DNA from: JBPESN01 sp051710625
GTDB lineage: Bacteria > Pseudomonadota > Gammaproteobacteria > Enterobacterales > Enterobacteriaceae
NCBI RefSeq assembly: GCF_051710625.1
Contig: NZ_JBPESN010000010.1
Span: 1 to 54,558, forward strand
Reading direction: 5' to 3'
Length of the DNA stretch: 54,558 nt
This document shows positions 16,983 to 26,739 of this stretch, piece after piece. A program made the position numbers and the translations under genes. Within the stretch, counting starts at the first letter, position 1. Each line of letters starts with the position of its first letter. The notes under the pieces were generated by a model that worked only from the letters and a program-made list of their open reading frames with translations, was not told where the DNA came from and made no database searches.

Positions 16983-18023
16983 TTATCGATGGCCATATAC
17001 GCGTGGCTGAGTGTAGTGGTCAATCAGCGGCACGCAGATATTGGCCAGCAGTACGGCGAAGGCCACGCCATCAGGGTAACCTCCCCAGGTACGGATTAGC
17101 CATACCAACAGACCTGTTAACGCACCAAAAATCACCCGTCCTCGCACGGTGGTGGCGGCAGTCACCGGATCGGTGGCAATAAAAAGCGCACCCAGCATCG
17201 TAGCGCCGGAAAACAGGTGGAGTAAAGGCGGCGCGCTCACCGCAGGCGCCAGCCAGTGCCCGAGTCCGGCACCGATGAGCATGCCGCCCAGGAGGCTGAG
17301 CGGAATATGCCAGCTGATGACCCGCCGCCAGATCAGATATAGCCCACCCAGTAAAAAGCCAATGTTGGCCCATGTCCATTCCGCGCTCGCCTGCCAGTCC
17401 CAGCGATAGTGTAAAGCAGTCAGCGTGCCGGTGCGCAGCCCGGTTTTGAAGCCATCGAGCGGCGTGGCCTGCGTTATGCCATCGACGGTAGCGCGGAGTT
17501 GGGTGAGCGTCAGCCCGTCAGGCGTGACGCCTGTGAAAATCAGCGCCATGCTGTCGGTCAATGAAACCGGATGCAGCAGCAGGCTTTGCTGGGGCGACCA
17601 ACTGGTCATCTGCACCGGAAAGGAAATCAGCAGGACCACATATCCCACCATCGCCGGATTGAAAGGGTTATGTCCCAGACCGCCGTAAAGCTGTTTGGCG
17701 ATGACTATCGCAAACGCCGTCGCCAGCATCATCATCCACCAGGGGCTCAGGGGCGGCAGGCTCAGCGCCAGCAGTAAAGCAGTAAGGAGAGCGGAGCCGT
17801 CGCCCAATCGGGAAGCCAGCGGTTGACGACGCAGCGTCAACACCACACCTTCGGCCAGCAGCGCCGTCACGCAGGCTATCACCAGCTGGATAATAATGCC
17901 GCTGCCGAAGAAATACGTTAATGCCAGTAGCCCCGGCAGACAGGCTAGCATGACCTGAATCATGATTTGCCGGGTGGTTTGCCGGTTATGGGTGAAGGGG
18001 GAACTTGCAATTCTAAACGCCAT
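16983..18023 (-). CDS. rsxD: Electron transport complex subunit RsxD
   Basis: A 346-residue polytopic membrane subunit with a covalently bound FMN in known homologues; the attachment region DGITQATPLDGFKTG is conserved. Other blocks: PFNPAMVGYVVLLISFP, LLHLFSGATMLGALFIATDPV, GGYPDGVAFAVLLANI. It abuts rsxC, whose stop is immediately before its start, consistent with translational coupling. Confidence 0.96.
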   Translation of the reverse strand: MAFRIASSPFTHNRQTTRQIMIQVMLACLPGLLALTYFFGSGIIIQLVIACVTALLAEGVVLTLRRQPLASRLGDGSALLTALLLALSLPPLSPWWMMMLATAFAIVIAKQLYGGLGHNPFNPAMVGYVVLLISFPVQMTSWSPQQSLLLHPVSLTDSMALIFTGVTPDGLTLTQLRATVDGITQATPLDGFKTGLRTGTLTALHYRWDWQASAEWTWANIGFLLGGLYLIWRRVISWHIPLSLLGGMLIGAGLGHWLAPAVSAPPLLHLFSGATMLGALFIATDPVTAATTVRGRVIFGALTGLLVWLIRTWGGYPDGVAFAVLLANICVPLIDHYTQPRVYGHR

Positions 18024-19829
18024 TTAGTCCTCTTCAGACGAAATTGTGGTTGCGGTGGGAAGGCTCTGTTCCGCCTTCTGCCGGGCGGTGATGGCGGCGC
18101 TGGCCCCCTGGGGAGGAGGAGGTGACATCGCGCCGGCGGCGTTGCCCGTAGGCCGGGGTGTGGCCGTCACTAAGGTGGTGACGTTGTCACCTAAGGCGAC
18201 ATTCTCATCGCAGTCTGGCGCGGCATCAACCCGGTCTGAGAAAACCGTACTTTCCTGCGCGGCCTGGCGACGCGCTTTCATCCGTGCGATGGCGGCGGCC
18301 ACGGCGGCCTGGGGAGAAGCGGCCATCGAGGCGGTGTTGTCGGGGGGTGACGTAGCCGCCGCGGCGGCGTCATCGAGTTTTACCGCGGCCTGCTGATGGC
18401 GGGCAAGCCGTTGCTGTTTTTCCCGCTCGCGCCGCGCCAGTTTGGCTTCATAACGCCCTTTCGCCATCGACGCACGCCGTGCGTCGTCATCCAGCGCGCG
18501 AATTTCCGCTTTCTGCTGGCGATAATAGTACACCAGCGGGATATTGCTGGGGCAGACATAGGCGCAGGCGCCACATTCGATACAGTCGAACAGGTGATGC
18601 TGGCGGGCCTTGTCGTGCTCTTGTCCGCGGCTGAACCAATAAAGCTGCTGCGGCAGCAGGCTGGCCGGACAGGCATCCGCACAACGGCTGCACCGAATAC
18701 AGCTTTGCTCCGGCTCTGCCGGCGCAAGTTCCTGGACGGACGGCGCCAACAGGCAGTTGCTGATTTTGACCACCGGCACATCCAGCGCAGGCAGCGTGAA
18801 GCCCATCAGCGGACCGCCCATAATGACTGTCGGCGTCGCGGCGGGCATGAAACCGGCATGGGCGAGCAGGTGGCTTACGGGGGTGCCGAGGCGCGCCCAG
18901 ACATTGCCCGGCCGCGCCAGCGCCTCGCCCGTAAGCGTTACTACGCGCTCGGTCAGCGCTTCTCCGTCAACAACGGCGCGCTTGATGGCATAGACGGTGC
19001 CCACATTCAACATTACTACGCCAATGGCGGCGGAATGTTGACCCATGGGGACCTCTTTGCCGGTTAATATTTTGGTGAGCTGTTTTGCGCCGCCAGAGGG
19101 GTATTTGGTGGGAATGACGCGCAGCTCGCCTGTTGGATGCTCGCACAGCGCGTCCTTTAAGGCAGCGATAGTTTTGGGTTTATTATCCTCAATACCCAGC
19201 AGCAAGCGCCGGGGTCGTAGCATATGATGCAATATCGCTATACCTGTGACAATGTCACGGGCGTGCTCCCGCATCAACCGATCATCGGCGGTGATATAGG
19301 GCTCACACTCGGCGCCGTTGATGATGAGCGTCTCCAGCCCAGGCTCGCAGCCGCCGAGTTTGGCTGAGGTGGGAAAACCCGCGCCGCCCAGCCCGGCGAT
19401 TCCCCTCTCATGAATACGGCTCAGCAGCTGCGCCGACGAATAGTGTTGAAAATCCGCCAGCGGCTTAAGCGCAACCCATTGATCCTTGCCGTCGGGCAGC
19501 AAAATGACGCAAAGTTCCGCCAGGCCCGACGGATGCGCGGTGCGGTGCGGCGTGATTGCCGCTATCGTGCCGGAGGTGGGGGCATGCACAGGCAACGTCC
19601 GGCCGCTGCCGGCGGTCAAGGGCTGACCGCGCAGCACGTTATCGCCGGGTGCCACCCGCAATTCCCCTTCGGGGTTCAAATGCTGCTTCAAGGGAATTAT
19701 CAGCTTGTCAGGCAGTGGCACGGACCGCAGAGGGACATTGCTGGACTGACTTTTCATCTCGGGGGGATGGATACCGCCCGGGAAATCCCATAGCCGCTGT
19801 TTGCGCAGGGCAGACAATAAATTAAACAT
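18024..19829 (-). CDS. rsxC: Electron transport complex subunit RsxC
   Basis: Peripheral NADH/FMN-binding subunit, 601 residues. The ATG at 19829 (MFNLLSALRKQRLWDFPGG) matches the homologues. The Rossmann-like nucleotide segment is GLGGAGFPTSAKL. Two ferredoxin-type clusters follow: CIRCSRCADACP and CIECGACAYVCP. The C-terminal Ala/Lys/Arg-rich tail has only one clear copy of the AAVAAAIARMKARR repeat that E. coli RsxC (740 residues) repeats several times. The enzyme part is complete; only the repetitive tail is shortened. Confidence 0.95.
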   Translation of the reverse strand: MFNLLSALRKQRLWDFPGGIHPPEMKSQSSNVPLRSVPLPDKLIIPLKQHLNPEGELRVAPGDNVLRGQPLTAGSGRTLPVHAPTSGTIAAITPHRTAHPSGLAELCVILLPDGKDQWVALKPLADFQHYSSAQLLSRIHERGIAGLGGAGFPTSAKLGGCEPGLETLIINGAECEPYITADDRLMREHARDIVTGIAILHHMLRPRRLLLGIEDNKPKTIAALKDALCEHPTGELRVIPTKYPSGGAKQLTKILTGKEVPMGQHSAAIGVVMLNVGTVYAIKRAVVDGEALTERVVTLTGEALARPGNVWARLGTPVSHLLAHAGFMPAATPTVIMGGPLMGFTLPALDVPVVKISNCLLAPSVQELAPAEPEQSCIRCSRCADACPASLLPQQLYWFSRGQEHDKARQHHLFDCIECGACAYVCPSNIPLVYYYRQQKAEIRALDDDARRASMAKGRYEAKLARREREKQQRLARHQQAAVKLDDAAAAATSPPDNTASMAASPQAAVAAAIARMKARRQAAQESTVFSDRVDAAPDCDENVALGDNVTTLVTATPRPTGNAAGAMSPPPPQGASAAITARQKAEQSLPTATTISSEED

Positions 19830-20394
19830 GTTGCTCCTGCTGGATGACCGTAACGGGTATGGTGCGCAGATCCCACTTCCAGCTGGCGGGGGTGGCGGCA
19901 AGCGGGCGCATTTCAATACAGTTGCTAGGACAGGGCGCTACACAGAGATCGCAGCCGGTACAGAGATCGCTCACCACCGTATGTACGGCGCGCGTGGCGC
20001 CGACGATGGCATCCACCGGACAAGCTTGAATGCATTTGGTGCAGCCGATGCAATTGCCTTCGTCTATCCAGGCCCCGCGCGTTTCAGGGCGCCTGGCGGC
20101 CTTGCCCTCCATCGGTTGGGGATCGACGCTGAGCTGGGCGGCGATTTTCAACATTACCGCCTCGCCGCCAGGCACACATTTATTGGTCGGTGCGCCGCCG
20201 GCGACCGCTTCGGCATAAGGACGGCAACCGGGGTAGCCACATTGGGCGCATTGGCTTTGCGGCAGCAGGGCATCGATGCGCTCGGCCACCGGATCTGCCT
20301 CTACCTGAAAACGACGGGCGGCAAAGCCCAACACTGCCCCGGCCACTAAGGCCAGAGCGCTAAGGGCGGCGACGGCCAGCCAGAACGTCAACAT
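19822..20394 (-). CDS. rsxB: Electron transport complex subunit RsxB
   Basis: Iron-sulfur subunit of 190 residues. An N-terminal membrane helix (residues 4-27) precedes a [4Fe-4S] domain (CAQCGYPGCRPYAEA) and two ferredoxin clusters (CIGCTKCIQACP and CTGCDLCVAPCP). The start at 20394 shares a base with the rsxA stop (TGATG), and its end overlaps rsxC by 8 bp. Confidence 0.97.
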   Translation of the reverse strand: MLTFWLAVAALSALALVAGAVLGFAARRFQVEADPVAERIDALLPQSQCAQCGYPGCRPYAEAVAGGAPTNKCVPGGEAVMLKIAAQLSVDPQPMEGKAARRPETRGAWIDEGNCIGCTKCIQACPVDAIVGATRAVHTVVSDLCTGCDLCVAPCPSNCIEMRPLAATPASWKWDLRTIPVTVIQQEQHV

Positions 20395-20975
20395 CAGACC
20401 TTCACCAGTCCGGTAAAGCCCATAAAGGCCAGCGACATTAACCCGGCGGTAATGAGAGCGATAGAGGAGCCCTTAAATGGCGCGGGAACATCCGCCACCG
20501 CCAGCCGTTCGCGAATCGCGGCGAACAACACCATCACCAGCGAGAAGCCAACGGCGGCACTGAAACCGTATAACGCGGACTGCAGGAAATTATGGTTTTC
20601 ATTCACATTAAGCAGCGCTACGCCCAGTACGGTGCAGTTAGTTGTAATCAGCGGCAGAAAAATGCCGAGCAGACGATAGAGGGCCGGCCTGGTTTTACGC
20701 ACCACCAGTTCGGTAAACTGCACCACCACCGCGATAATAAAAATAAACGCCAGCGTTCTCAGATAGGGAATATTGAGCGGCAGCAGAATAAAATCATTGA
20801 TAAGCCAGGCGCAAATTGACGCCAGCGTCATGACAAATGTCGTGGCCATGCCCATCCCCAGAGCGGTTTCCACTTTCTTGGAGACACCCATAAACGGGCA
20901 AAGCCCGAGGAATTTGACCAGCACAAAGTTATTCACCAGCACGGTGCCGATGAACAGCATCAGGTAACCATTCAT
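20394..20975 (-). CDS. rsxA: Electron transport complex subunit RsxA
   Basis: The 193-residue membrane protein is the same length as the E. coli one and very similar (LFIGTVLVNNFVLVKFLGLCPFMGVSKK, LLGIFLPLITTNCTVLGVALLN). It is the first gene of the rsxABCDGE-nth operon. The ATG at 20975 is placed by homology; upstream in-frame codons are not conserved. All six subunits are intact in a region where most neighbours are dead. Confidence 0.97.
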   Translation of the reverse strand: MNGYLMLFIGTVLVNNFVLVKFLGLCPFMGVSKKVETALGMGMATTFVMTLASICAWLINDFILLPLNIPYLRTLAFIFIIAVVVQFTELVVRKTRPALYRLLGIFLPLITTNCTVLGVALLNVNENHNFLQSALYGFSAAVGFSLVMVLFAAIRERLAVADVPAPFKGSSIALITAGLMSLAFMGFTGLVKV

Positions 20976-21164
20976 TGCCATACCTAAACAAGAAACAACG
21001 GGCATTATCCGGGATCGGTGGGCGTTCGACAACCCATTTGGGCATACGCGCGCGAATTCCGTCCTACCCAAGGGGCTGACAGTTGCGCTGACTGTGCCCA
21101 CGGGCGGGATAACCCGCGGTTTGGCGCTTCGCGCCGGGGCATTGACGGGGACGGCGGCACCGAA

Positions 21165-21587
21165 TCAGCGAAGAATAAAGGTCTGACGCACGCGCTGCGA
21201 GCGCTTGAATAGGGCACCAGCAGCGCCGCGGCCAGGACGGGCGGGAACAGCACCCGCAGCGCCAGATTGTCGCTGACCGGGGCGAAGGCAAAGGTTTTGA
21301 TGCCGAGCAATACGCCTACCAGTAGCCATAGAATAAGTAGGCGAGGAAACCGCCGGGAGCGGCGAAACAACAAACGCAACAGCCAGAAGGTGAACAACCA
21401 CATTGCGCCAGAGGTGATCAGACTCGCGATACCGCCCGGCGTGAGGGGATCGCCGTGTTTTATCAAAAACCACAGATACACCAGCAACATGGCCGTGGCG
21501 CTCAGAAGCGTCATACCCAGCCAGGCGATGACTACCCAGAGCTAGCCTCCAATAAAACGCGGGGCGCGAGGAAGAGGGCTCCGTCAC
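21165..21587 (-). pseudogene. ydgK: DUF2569 membrane protein YdgK, broken
   Basis: A small inner-membrane protein of unknown function, located between cnu and rsxA as in E. coli. The beginning (TEPSSSR, then APRFIGG) needs a frame change near 21563, followed by a TAG in GG-stop-LWVVIAWLGMTLL. The four hydrophobic helices are then readable (SATAMLLVYLWFLI, FTFWLLRLLFRR, LLILWLLVGVLLGI). Another frameshift near 21220 leads to the conserved end FKRSQRVRQTF and a TGA at 21165. Confidence 0.8.
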
Positions 21588-21616
21588 ACTACGTACCGCC
21601 AGACCGCTTTTGGTAC

Positions 21617-21799
21617 CTATCCGAGATCAAACAAGCGACCGCCGGCGGCTAATTCAGCGCGACGATGATCTGCAGCCCGATACATGTTGATAATTTCAGC
21701 ATCATCGGTCAGAGAATAATTTAAATGATCAAATAGCTTTTCCAGACTTTCAGATGCGTTGACCTTACGAAACTTCAGCAGATAATCGTGGGCAGTCAT
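21617..21799 (-). CDS. cnu: H-NS/StpA co-repressor Cnu (YdgT), C-terminally truncated
   Basis: An Hha/YmoA-family protein that binds H-NS and StpA. It is almost identical to E. coli Cnu through 60 residues (MTAHDYLLKFRKVNASESL, NMYRAADHRRAEL, GRLFDLG), then a TAG at 21617-21619 replaces a Gln codon. The former tail VPKAVWRYV is still readable behind the stop. The full protein is 71 residues. The missing tail is outside the charged H-NS-contact surface as far as I recall, so a partly active protein is possible. The gene is either a young pseudogene or a tolerated truncation. Confidence 0.85.
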   Translation of the reverse strand: MTAHDYLLKFRKVNASESLEKLFDHLNYSLTDDAEIINMYRAADHRRAELAAGGRLFDLG

Positions 21800-22048
21800 G
21801 TAGCGCTTTCAGGGAAGGGAATATAAGCATCGTAGTATATTCTGTGCGGCCGGGCTGTCCAGAAATTCCCGCCAAAAAACCAAAAAAACAGGAAAAATAC
21901 CCTTATTGGAATCGATTCGGCCGGAAGAAAGGCGCACAAAGGCAGAAAATACGGCCCTTCTGGGCTCGTTGAAAATAAAAGCGACGCAATCGCGATGGAT
22001 AGATAATGGCGCGCTACGGCCTATTAAAGGAGAGTGTTATTCGATGTG

Positions 22049-23549
22049 TTAACTTGCCGCCAATTTATAATAAAGTGCATACCAGCATAGCGTCTGTTTA
22101 AATTCGGGCAAGCGTGTTTTATTATCAATCATTATTAATTCAATATTATTCATTTCCGCGTACAGACGCAGCGGTTCAAGTGTAAGCGCCTGGCTGAACA
22201 CCGTATGATGCACGCCGCCTGCGGTGATCCAGGCCTGCGCTGCGACCGCCAGCGACGGCTTGTCGCGCTAGACGGCGCGTGCCACCGGGAGCTTAGGTAG
22301 GGGTTGCGGTTGTTCGACGGTATCCACCACGTTGACCAGCAGGCAAAAACGGCTGCCCAGATCGATAACCGAGGCCACCACCGCCGGCCCTGCGGGCGTC
22401 GAAAATAGCAGGCGCGCCGGGTCGGTTTTACCGCCGATGCCGAGATACTGCGCATCCAGCAGGGGTTTCTCTTCGCGGGCGATGCTCGGACAGACTTCCA
22501 ACATATGCGAACCCACCACCAGATCGTTACCCGGCTCGAAATGGTAGGTGTAATCCTCCATAAACGAGGTACCGCCCGGCAGTCCCGACGCCATGACTTT
22601 ACAAATGCACAGCAGGGCCGCGGTCTTCCAGTCGCCTTCACCGCCAAAGCCCCGTTCCATGAGACGCTGTACCGCCAGTCCCGGCAACTGCCTTTAGCCC
22701 GTGCAAATTCTCAAAATTGGTGGTAGAAGCGTGACAGCCGGCCTGTTCCAGAAACTGCTGCAATCCAAGCTCAATACGCGCCGCATCCAGCAGATTCTGC
22801 CGTCCCTCGCCGCCGGTTTGCACCTTTGGCGTGAGGATATAGCGTGATGCATATTCGTCGATTAGCGCAGCCAGGTCGCCATCGCTGACCGCATCCACCA
22901 CCGACACCAGATCGCCCAACCCATAAACGGTGACCGAATAACCAAATTGGGTTTGGGCGCTAACCTTGTTGCCTTCGGTGACCGCCACTTCCCGCATATT
23001 GTCACCGAAACGGGCAACCACCAACTGCTGGCTTTCCTGATGGCCGAGCGCCGCGCGCATCCAGTCGCCGATGCCCGCATGGGTACGGAGATCGCGCCAG
23101 TGATCGACCACCACCTGATGCGCCAGCTTCATACGCGCGCCGATAAAACCGAATTCACGACCCCCGTGGGCAGTTTGGTTCAAGTTCATGAAGTCCATGT
23201 CCATGGTCTGCCAGGGAACCTTATCGTTGAACTGGGAATAAAATTGCAGCAACGGTTTGTGCAGAATGCTCAGCCCGCCAATCCACATTTTGGCCGGCGA
23301 AAAGGTATGCAGCCAGGTCAGCAGGCTCAGGCAGCGGAGCTGGTAATTGGCGTCACGACAAAGGGCGAGAATTTGATCGGGGGATGTCACCAGCGGCTTG
23401 AGCACCAATTTTAACGACAGGCCGGCGCCATTATTCAAACCATCAACCACCGTTTCAGCGTGGTGCTGCACCTGGCGCAGGGTTTCTTTGCCGTACAGGT
23501 GCTGGCTGCCGATGACGAACCATACTTCATAATTTTGGCAGATTTTCAT
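22049..23549 (-). pseudogene. araA: L-arabinose isomerase, broken
   Basis: AraA converts L-arabinose to L-ribulose. ATG at 23549 gives MKICQNYEVWFVIGSQHLYG and about 300 open codons closely matching E. coli AraA (TWLHTFSPAKMWIGG, MNLNQTAHGGREFGFIGAR, RFGDNMREVAVTEG). A frameshift after FENLHGLK (near 22690) and a TAG at 22268-22270 after LPVARAV follow. The rest (AWITAGGVHHTVFSQALTLE to the TAA at 22049) is then open in the same frame. It lies downstream of araB in the same direction; no araD follows. Confidence 0.95.
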
Positions 23550-23614
23550 CATGACTCCTGAAAGTTTCCATCGTATAAGGGACGGGGCAGCACGCCGGCC
23601 CGGCTCGCGGCTGT

Positions 23615-25296
23615 TCAGCCGGTATCGCCCGCCGCCGCGGCGAAAAGCGGCTCGGCCTGGGTCGCCCACTGGCGATAACGCTGGTACAGCTTGTCGAAAT
23701 GCTCTGCGCGCCGGGCATCGGGCTGCAGGGTGCGCTCAATCGGGCTGGCCATCACGCGCTGGGCGCCGGCGATATCGGGAAATGCGCCCGCCGCCACCGC
23801 ACCAAAAATGGCGGCGCCGAGGGCGCAGCACTGGTCCGAGGCCACCAACTGCAGCGACCGATTCATCACGTCGGCGCAGCCCTGCATGATGATAGGCTAT
23901 TTACGGGCGATGCCGCCCATGACCAGCAGGTTTTCCACCGAAATAGCCTTGCTGCTCGAAACATTCCCATTCCATGATGGCGCGGGCGCCAAAGGCCGTT
24001 GCGGCAATGAGACCGCCGAATAGCGCGGGCGCGTCGGTGGCAAGCGTCAGACCGGTCACCACCCCCCTGCAAACGTTGGTTTGCATAAGGGTTGCGTCAG
24101 CCGTTGAACCAGTCCAGTACCACGGGCAGATGATCCAGCTGCGGGTCCTGTGCCCAGCTTTCCGCCAGTCTGGACAAAAGGGCCTCCCGCACCGGTTCGA
24201 GCGTTGCGGTCAGTGCGGGGGCGGCCTTGATGGCCTGCTGCAGCGGCCAGTCCAGCAGGCGGGCGAACCAGGCGTAAATATCGCCAAACGCCGATTGCCC
24301 TGCCTCAAGCCCTATGAGGCCGGGCACAACACTACCGTCGACCTGGCCGCAGATGCCGGCGATGGCGCGCTGGCCAACGCGGTCAGGGTCGGCGATGAGA
24401 ATGTCGCAGGTGGATGTGCCAATCACCTTCACCTACGTCTAAGGCTGTGCGCCCGCGCCGATATGGCAATCGAAGGCGCCGCCGGCAATGGCCACCTGTT
24501 GTGACAGGCCGAGTCTGGCCGCCCAATCTGCGCACAATCGGCCCACCGGTTGTTCCGCCGTCTGGGTTTCGCTAAACAAAGGCCAGGTCAGGTGCTGGGT
24601 TAAACGGGTCAAGGGCATTAAAAAACGTGGCTGGCGGCAGTCCGCCTTAGTCAGGATGCCACAGGGATTTGTGACCGGCGGCGCAGCGGCCCCGTCGCAG
24701 CGGCGCCGGGTGGGTGGTGCCGGATAAGACCGCGGGGATGCAATCACACAGTTCAACCCAGGAGGCGGCCTGCTGGCGCACGGCCTCATCCTGCCGGGTG
24801 ATGTGCAGGATTTTGGCCCAGAACCATTCCGAGGAGTAGACGCCGCCGATATAGCGGGTGTAGTCCCCCAGGCCAGGCTGGCGGCACAGGCGCGTGATGG
24901 CCTCGGCTTCATCGATGGCGGTATGGTTTTTCCACAGCACAACATGGCATTGGGGTCATCGGCAAAATCGGGGCGCAGCGCCAGAACGCGGCCTTTGGCA
25001 TCCACCGGCGCCGGCGTCGAACCGGTCGTGTCAACACCGATACCGACGATCTGCTGGCGCTGCGCAGGGGTAAGTTACCCGATGACAGCTGTCAGGGCTT
25101 ATTCCATTGATTCCAGATAATCTGCCGGATGATGACGGAACTGATTGGCGGCGGGACGGCTGAACAGACCGGCCCGCCAGCGCGGATATCATACCGCTTC
25201 GGTTGCCAGCTCCTGGCCGGTGGCACAGGAAACCGCCAGGGCGTGAACCGAGTCACTGCCAAAATCCAGTCCCAGACTGATGGCCGCCTTCTTCAT
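23615..25296 (-). pseudogene. araB: L-ribulokinase, broken
   Basis: A FGGY-family kinase for L-ribulose. Start ATG at 25296 with MKKAAISLGLDFGSDSVHALAV. Stops appear early (AV-stop-YPRW, SME-stop-ALTAVIG-stop-LT), and frameshifts occur near 24950, 24720 and 24440. Recognisable blocks remain: GVDTTGSTPAPVDAKGRVLALRP, RYIGGVYSSEWFWAKIL, VIGTSTCDILIADPDRVG, CGQVDGSVVPGLIGLEAGQS, LDHLPVVLDWFNG, ASDQCCALGAAIFGAVAAG. The FGGY-type region near 24000 is split by further indels. One of the most decayed genes of the ara block. Confidence 0.95.
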
Positions 25297-25645
25297 CTTA
25301 TTCTCCCTTGCCCGCTGCGTTACCGACGCGCGCAAGTGAGGAGGGGTTAGCTGCATGTATGCACAAACCTGCCGCTTATGACGATTTTGTGAGCAATTTC
25401 AAAGGTTAATAGTAAGTTAAATCAGCGGAATATATGGAGTTATCTGCTGTAATTGAGAAATGTGATAACGCTCTACATTTAGCCGGCATTAACAGGCTAA
25501 AACTACCCCGGTCTGTCTCCCGGCGGGCGCTATTATGCAGTATTAACACGCATTATTGCCGGTGGAAGTAAACCGAAGATTCTATGAGGACGTTTACACA
25601 CTCGCCGACAACGAAGCACGATGATAACTAAAATCGGAGAATCAC
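25297..25645. promoter_or_regulatory. Divergent araBA / araFGH control region with a CRP-like site
   Basis: A 349-bp gap between divergent ara operons, where AraC and CRP should act. The best site I can see is TGTGAGCAATTTCAAA at 25388-25403, which fits the CRP consensus TGTGA-N6-TCACA except for one base. A second TGTGA (25461) has a poor partner. Shine-Dalgarno sequences are clear on both sides: GGGAGAA for araB and CGGAGAA for araF. I could not identify convincing AraC half-sites. Confidence 0.5.
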
Positions 25646-26626
25646 ATGCATAAATTCACTAAGGCGTTAGCGGCTATCGGATTTGCCGCGGTTATGTCTC
25701 ATTCGGCTATGGCTGACAATTTGAAACTCGGCTTTTTGGTGAAACAGCCCGAGTAACCCTGGTTTCAGACCGAATGACGTTTCGCCGATAAAGCCGGCAA
25801 GGATTTGGGTTTTGAGGTAATCAAAATCGCCGTGCCGGATGGCGAAAAGACGCTGAACGCCATCGACAGCCTGGCCGTCAGTGGCGCGAATAACTTTGTT
25901 ATCTGTACGCCGGATCCCAAGCTCGGATCGGCGATCGTGGCCAAGGCCCGCAGCTATAATCTGAAAGCTATCGCCGTAGATGAGCAATTTGTTACCGCCA
26001 AAGGGAAACCAATGGACAGCGTGCCGCTGGTAATGATGGCCGCCACCAAAATCGGCGAGCGTCAAGGACAGGAACTCTGGAAAGAGATGAATAAACGTGG
26101 CTGGAAGGTCCAGGACACCGGCGTGATGGCGATTACTGCCAACAAGCTTGATACCGCCCGCCGTCGGGCCTCGGGTTCCATGGACGCGCTGTATGCCGCA
26201 GGTTTTCCGGAAAAGCAGATCTATCAGGTACCCACCAAATCGAACGATATCCCCGGCGCCATTGACGCCGCCAACTCGCTGTTGGTGCAGCACCTTGAGG
26301 TGAAAAACTGGCTGATTATCGGCATGAATGATAATACGGTGCTGGGCGGCGTTCGCGCTTCGGAAGGACAGGGCTTCAAGGCCTCGAATGTCATAGGTAT
26401 CGGCATTAACGGCGTCGACGCGGTGAGCGAACTGTCAAAGGCTAACGCAACCGGCTTCTATGGTTCAGTGCTGCCGAGTCCGGATGTGCATGGCTATAAA
26501 AGCATTCAAATGTTGGATCAATGGGTCACCAAAGGCGCGGAGCCGCCGAAATTCACCGAAATGACCGATGTGGTGCTTATCACCCGCGACAATTTTAAAC
26601 AGGAGCTGGACAAGAAAGGGCTGTAA
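25646..26626 (+). pseudogene. araF: L-arabinose-binding periplasmic protein with two in-frame stops
   Basis: Substrate-binding protein of the AraFGH ABC importer. ATG at 25646 starts a signal peptide (MHKFTKALAAIGFAAVMSH, cleavage after SAMA) and a mature domain nearly identical to E. coli AraF. Two early stops break it: TAA at 25754-25756 (Glu in KQPEEPW) and TGA at 25775-25777 (Trp in QTEWKF). The other 273 codons are completely open (VPDGEKTLNAIDSLAVSG, MNDNTVLGGVRASEGQG). No frameshift is seen, so inactivation looks recent. Confidence 0.95.
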
Positions 26627-26640
26627 CAGCCCTGTCGGCT

Positions 26641-26666
26641 GACGGGCCGCCGCGGGGCGGCCTGTC
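26641..26666 (+). other. GC-rich hairpin between araF and araG
   Basis: GACGGGCCGCC-GC-GGGGCGGCCTGTC can form a strong stem in the araF-araG intercistronic gap. No T run follows. In E. coli a similar structure lowers downstream expression relative to the binding protein; the same role is inferred here. Confidence 0.5.
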
Positions 26667-26739
26667 TCATAATGACGTCATTCCCTCGCCGCTGCTCCGG
26701 CCGCCAGGGTTAAAGGCGCGGCTATCCGAGAATGTATTC

